From an uncultured Verrucomicrobiales bacterium (GTDB lineage: Bacteria; Verrucomicrobiota; Verrucomicrobiia; Verrucomicrobiales; Akkermansiaceae): a DNA stretch of 9,234 bases. How positions within the stretch are numbered: the first letter of the stretch is position 1; the number at the start of each line of letters is the position of its first letter. The notes under the pieces are model-generated. The model saw only the letters and a list, made by a program, of their open reading frames with translations, did no database searches and was not told the origin of the DNA. Both the position numbers and the translations under genes were made by a program. Positions 7,518 to 9,234 of the stretch are shown in pieces. The stretch is from positions 1 to 9,234 of the forward strand of contig CALFDI010000383.1 in NCBI GenBank assembly GCA_937952875.1, given 5' to 3'.

Positions 7518-7546
7518 TACTTAGAGGGCGACCGCCGCTGAGTCAA
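7518..7546 (-). promoter_or_regulatory. sucA: Possible sucA promoter overlapping the palindrome
   Basis: On the minus strand TTGACT (7546-7541) matches five of six bases of a -35 box. Seventeen bases further is TAAGTA (7523-7518), a poor -10. Its -35 lies inside the 7539-7553 palindrome, which would suit repression. A better -10-like hexamer, CATAAT (7472-7467), sits closer to sucA but lacks a -35 at normal spacing. Housekeeping promoter rules may not hold in this lineage, so treat it as a weak candidate. Confidence 0.2.
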
Positions 7547-7553
7547 TGACTCA
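7539..7553. promoter_or_regulatory. Operator-like palindrome between sucA and the ABC genes
   Basis: TGAGTCA-A-TGACTCA is a perfect 15-base palindrome around a single central base. It lies in the only divergent intergenic region of the window, 92 bases upstream of the sucA start and 44 bases upstream of the ABC ATPase start. The symmetry and position suit a dimeric regulator acting on one or both genes. No regulator gene is next to it, and its identity is unknown. Confidence 0.45.
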
Positions 7554-7597
7554 CGGTGACAGGAAAGCACTCTTTTCCCTGCAGCTGTAATAAAATC

Positions 7598-8530
7598 ATG
7601 ATCGACGTTCATTCTCTGACTAAGCGCTTTGGCCGCCACACTGCTGTCGACGGCATTTCTTTTTCTGTTGATAAAGGCGAAATCGTTGGGTTTCTGGGAC
7701 CTAACGGTGCTGGGAAAACAACGACCCTACGGATGTTGACTGGCTTCTTACCTCCTACCAGCGGCGCTGCTTCTATTGCGGGCTTTGACGTCTCTCGGCA
7801 GTCACTCAAGACACGTCAGCAGATCGGCTACATGCCGGAAAATGTCCCTCTCTATGAAGAAATGCGGACCCGCGAATACCTTAAATTCCGCGGAAAGCTC
7901 AAGGGCCTCTCCGGAGCGCTTCTCCGCCAGCGCATCGGACATGTGATCGAACGATGCGGGCTCGAGGCAGTGAAAAAGAAAATGATTCGCACCCTCTCTA
8001 AAGGCTACCGTCAACGCGTCGGCTTAGCAGATGCACTCATCGCAGACCCTGCCCTTCTCATCCTAGATGAACCGACAAACGGACTCGACCCGAACCAAAT
8101 CCGCCAAATTCGAAATCTGATCAAAGATCTCGGAGAAGAGCGCACCGTCCTCGTCTCCACTCACATTCTCTCTGAAGTCGAGATGACCTGTAATAAAGTC
8201 ATCATCATTGATAGCGGCAAAGTGCGCGCGTCAGACTCACCGTCTAACCTCGTCTCCACCATGCGAGCGGCCGGTCGCGTCACAGTCGAGTGGCAGGCTG
8301 ATCCAGCCACATCGGCACAGGCCCTAGCGGAACTTCAGCATGTGAAAAAAGTCACCGAAGAACCGACCGACGATGGCTGGGCGCGCTTCGCCGTATTAGT
8401 CGATTCAGGCACAGACGCACGTTCACGCATCGGCCAACTCGCGGCAGAGAATCACTGGCCCATCCGCACTCTTCACCGCCACACCGCAACGCTCGAAGAT
8501 GTCTTTGTCGAACTCACTCGAAAGGACTAA
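7598..8530 (+). CDS. GldA-like ABC transporter ATP-binding protein
   Basis: A 310-residue nucleotide-binding subunit of an ABC-2 type exporter, on the cytoplasmic face of the membrane. Residues 1-220 form the ATPase domain: Walker A GPNGAGKTT (34-42), signature LSKGYRQR (133-140), Walker B LLILDEPT (153-160), D-loop NGLD (161-164) and H-loop histidine H189. The Q-loop reads IGYMPENVPLYEEM, with no glutamine at the usual place, as is common in the GldA and CcmA-like subfamily. The C-terminal 90 residues form the extra domain ending TLEDVFVELT seen in this group. I chose ATG 7598 because MIDVHSLTKRFG is the usual family N-terminus. A longer in-frame form from GTG 7556 would add 14 residues unlike the family. 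The permease gene follows after 38 bases. In Bacteroidota the related GldAFG transporter is needed for gliding; substrate and role here are unknown. Confidence 0.9.
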   Translation: MIDVHSLTKRFGRHTAVDGISFSVDKGEIVGFLGPNGAGKTTTLRMLTGFLPPTSGAASIAGFDVSRQSLKTRQQIGYMPENVPLYEEMRTREYLKFRGKLKGLSGALLRQRIGHVIERCGLEAVKKKMIRTLSKGYRQRVGLADALIADPALLILDEPTNGLDPNQIRQIRNLIKDLGEERTVLVSTHILSEVEMTCNKVIIIDSGKVRASDSPSNLVSTMRAAGRVTVEWQADPATSAQALAELQHVKKVTEEPTDDGWARFAVLVDSGTDARSRIGQLAAENHWPIRTLHRHTATLEDVFVELTRKD

Positions 8531-8535
8531 GCCAC

Positions 8536-8598
8536 TCTCTTTTTCAAAAAAAATCTCTCCCTCTCATCATGCGAACTCTCCGGATTCTCTTTTTCAAA
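8536..8598 (+). repeat. 13-bp direct repeat around the permease start
   Basis: TCTCTTTTTCAAA occurs at 8536-8548, between the two ABC genes, and again at 8586-8598, inside the permease gene, exactly 50 bases apart and in different reading frames relative to the permease. The second copy overlaps a small possible hairpin, CTCTTT-TTC-AAAGAG (8587-8601). No function is evident, and low-complexity pyrimidine-rich sequence could produce it by chance. Confidence 0.4.
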
Positions 8599-9234
8599 GA
8601 GCTTAAGACTTACCTCCTCAGCCCCTTCGGCTGGGTTGTGTTAGCCTTTACCCTCGTCATGCAGGCACTTTCATTATCTACAGCGCTCAAGCTCTTTAGC
8701 AGTGGGCCAGTCAGTGAGAACCTGCTCTTCATTCTCTTTCATTCTCCCTATTTCTGGTTCTATGTCCTCTTCCTCGTCCCTCTCATCACGATGCGGCTTT
8801 TTTCTGAGGAAGAAAAGTCAGGCACACTCGAAGGCCTCCTCACCGCACCGGTAAAGACCTGGCAGGTGGTGCTTTCAAAATACCTCGCCGCCTACGTATT
8901 CTACGCACTCTTGTGGCTCCCCATCCTCATTCACCTGAAGGTCTTCACCTTTGGTATCTCTGGCGATGCCGTGCCATGGAATGCTGGAGCCATTCAGGGC
9001 ACATTCGCGATCATTCTCCTCATGGGCGCTCTCTTTACCGCCTTTGGCTGCCTCGCCTCTGCGCTAACGCGTAACCAGATCGTCGCTGGCATTATCGCGA
9101 TTGCATTACTCGTCCTGCAGTTCTTCCTAGGCTTCGTCACTAGTATCTACGGGCAGTTCGATGCTGCGACAGCGTTCGACTACCTTGCCTCACAGCAGCA
9201 CCTTGAAAGATTTACCAGAGGTCTCGTAGATACA
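8569..9234 (+). CDS. GldF-like ABC-2 type transporter permease (cut by right edge)
   Basis: Membrane subunit that pairs with the upstream ATPase. The 222 visible residues show the family pattern: an amphipathic start with FKEL (9-12) and LLSPFGW (16-22), TM1 (about 22-40), TM2 (about 60-75, ending in PLITMR), the cytoplasmic coupling motif EEEKSGTLEGLLTAP (80-94), TM3 (about 104-121), TM4 (about 142-165) and TM5 (about 170-190). It then has FDYLASQQHLERFTRGLVDT (203-222), a stretch typical of GldF and NosY-like permeases just before the last membrane segment. The open frame runs off the window, and only the final segment should be missing. Translation from ATG 8569 follows CATC with no Shine-Dalgarno. 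The 38-base gap to the ATPase is pyrimidine-rich and has no terminator, so the two genes are almost certainly co-transcribed. Confidence 0.9.
   Translation, partial: MRTLRILFFKELKTYLLSPFGWVVLAFTLVMQALSLSTALKLFSSGPVSENLLFILFHSPYFWFYVLFLVPLITMRLFSEEEKSGTLEGLLTAPVKTWQVVLSKYLAAYVFYALLWLPILIHLKVFTFGISGDAVPWNAGAIQGTFAIILLMGALFTAFGCLASALTRNQIVAGIIAIALLVLQFFLGFVTSIYGQFDAATAFDYLASQQHLERFTRGLVDT

Noticed and set aside
7511..7549. A 12-codon plus-strand frame upstream of the ABC ATPase, as a possible leader peptide
   Set aside because: It has no ribosome-binding signal, no run of regulatory codons and no attenuator-like hairpin pair.
7556..7597. Longer GTG start for the ABC ATPase
   Set aside because: The extra 14 residues do not resemble the family N-terminus, which starts at the internal ATG with MIDVHSLTKRFG. 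The GTG form cannot be fully excluded.

Overview
The window looks like an ordinary housekeeping stretch of a Verrucomicrobiota-type chromosome with a few accessory genes. The lineage guess is an inference from three things: a PEP-CTERM protein with a tail typical of that phylum (VPEPSSS, hydrophobic stretch, RRRK), the style of the SucA N-terminus, and the lack of Shine-Dalgarno motifs before nearly every gene. Base composition looks moderate, near 50% GC by eye, with the PEP-CTERM gene and its flanks more AT-rich.

Layout, left to right. (1) 1-1178, minus strand: the N-terminal half of an HrpB-type DEAH/RHA helicase, cut by the left edge and starting at GTG. (2) 1373-1990, minus: a 205-residue secreted PEP-CTERM protein with a strong intrinsic terminator behind it (1286-1323) and a 21-bp inverted repeat in front of its start. 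(3) 2228-3145, minus: a DUF368 membrane protein of the PopT undecaprenyl-phosphate translocase family. (4) 3171-4607, minus: sucB, the E2 of 2-oxoglutarate dehydrogenase, with two lipoyl domains and no visible peripheral subunit-binding domain. (5) 4649-7447, minus: sucA, the E1 of the same complex. (6) A divergent control region, 7448-7597, holding a perfect 15-bp palindrome. (7) 7598-8530, plus: a GldA-like ABC ATPase. (8) 8569-9234, plus: its GldF-like ABC-2 permease, cut by the right edge.

sucA, sucB and the DUF368 gene run in one direction with gaps of 41 and 25 bases, so they probably share a transcript starting in the divergent region. SucA decarboxylates 2-oxoglutarate and reductively succinylates the SucB lipoyl arms, and SucB passes the succinyl group to CoA. 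The E3 that reoxidises the lipoyl groups is not in the window. The two plus-strand genes form one ABC exporter whose further partners probably lie to the right. I see no RNA gene, CRISPR array, insertion sequence, integrase or phage gene, and no convincing new system. The points most worth checking are the domain layout of SucB together with the Ala/Pro-rich linker in SucA, the ATCATG start context shared by four genes, and three short palindromes next to gene starts.
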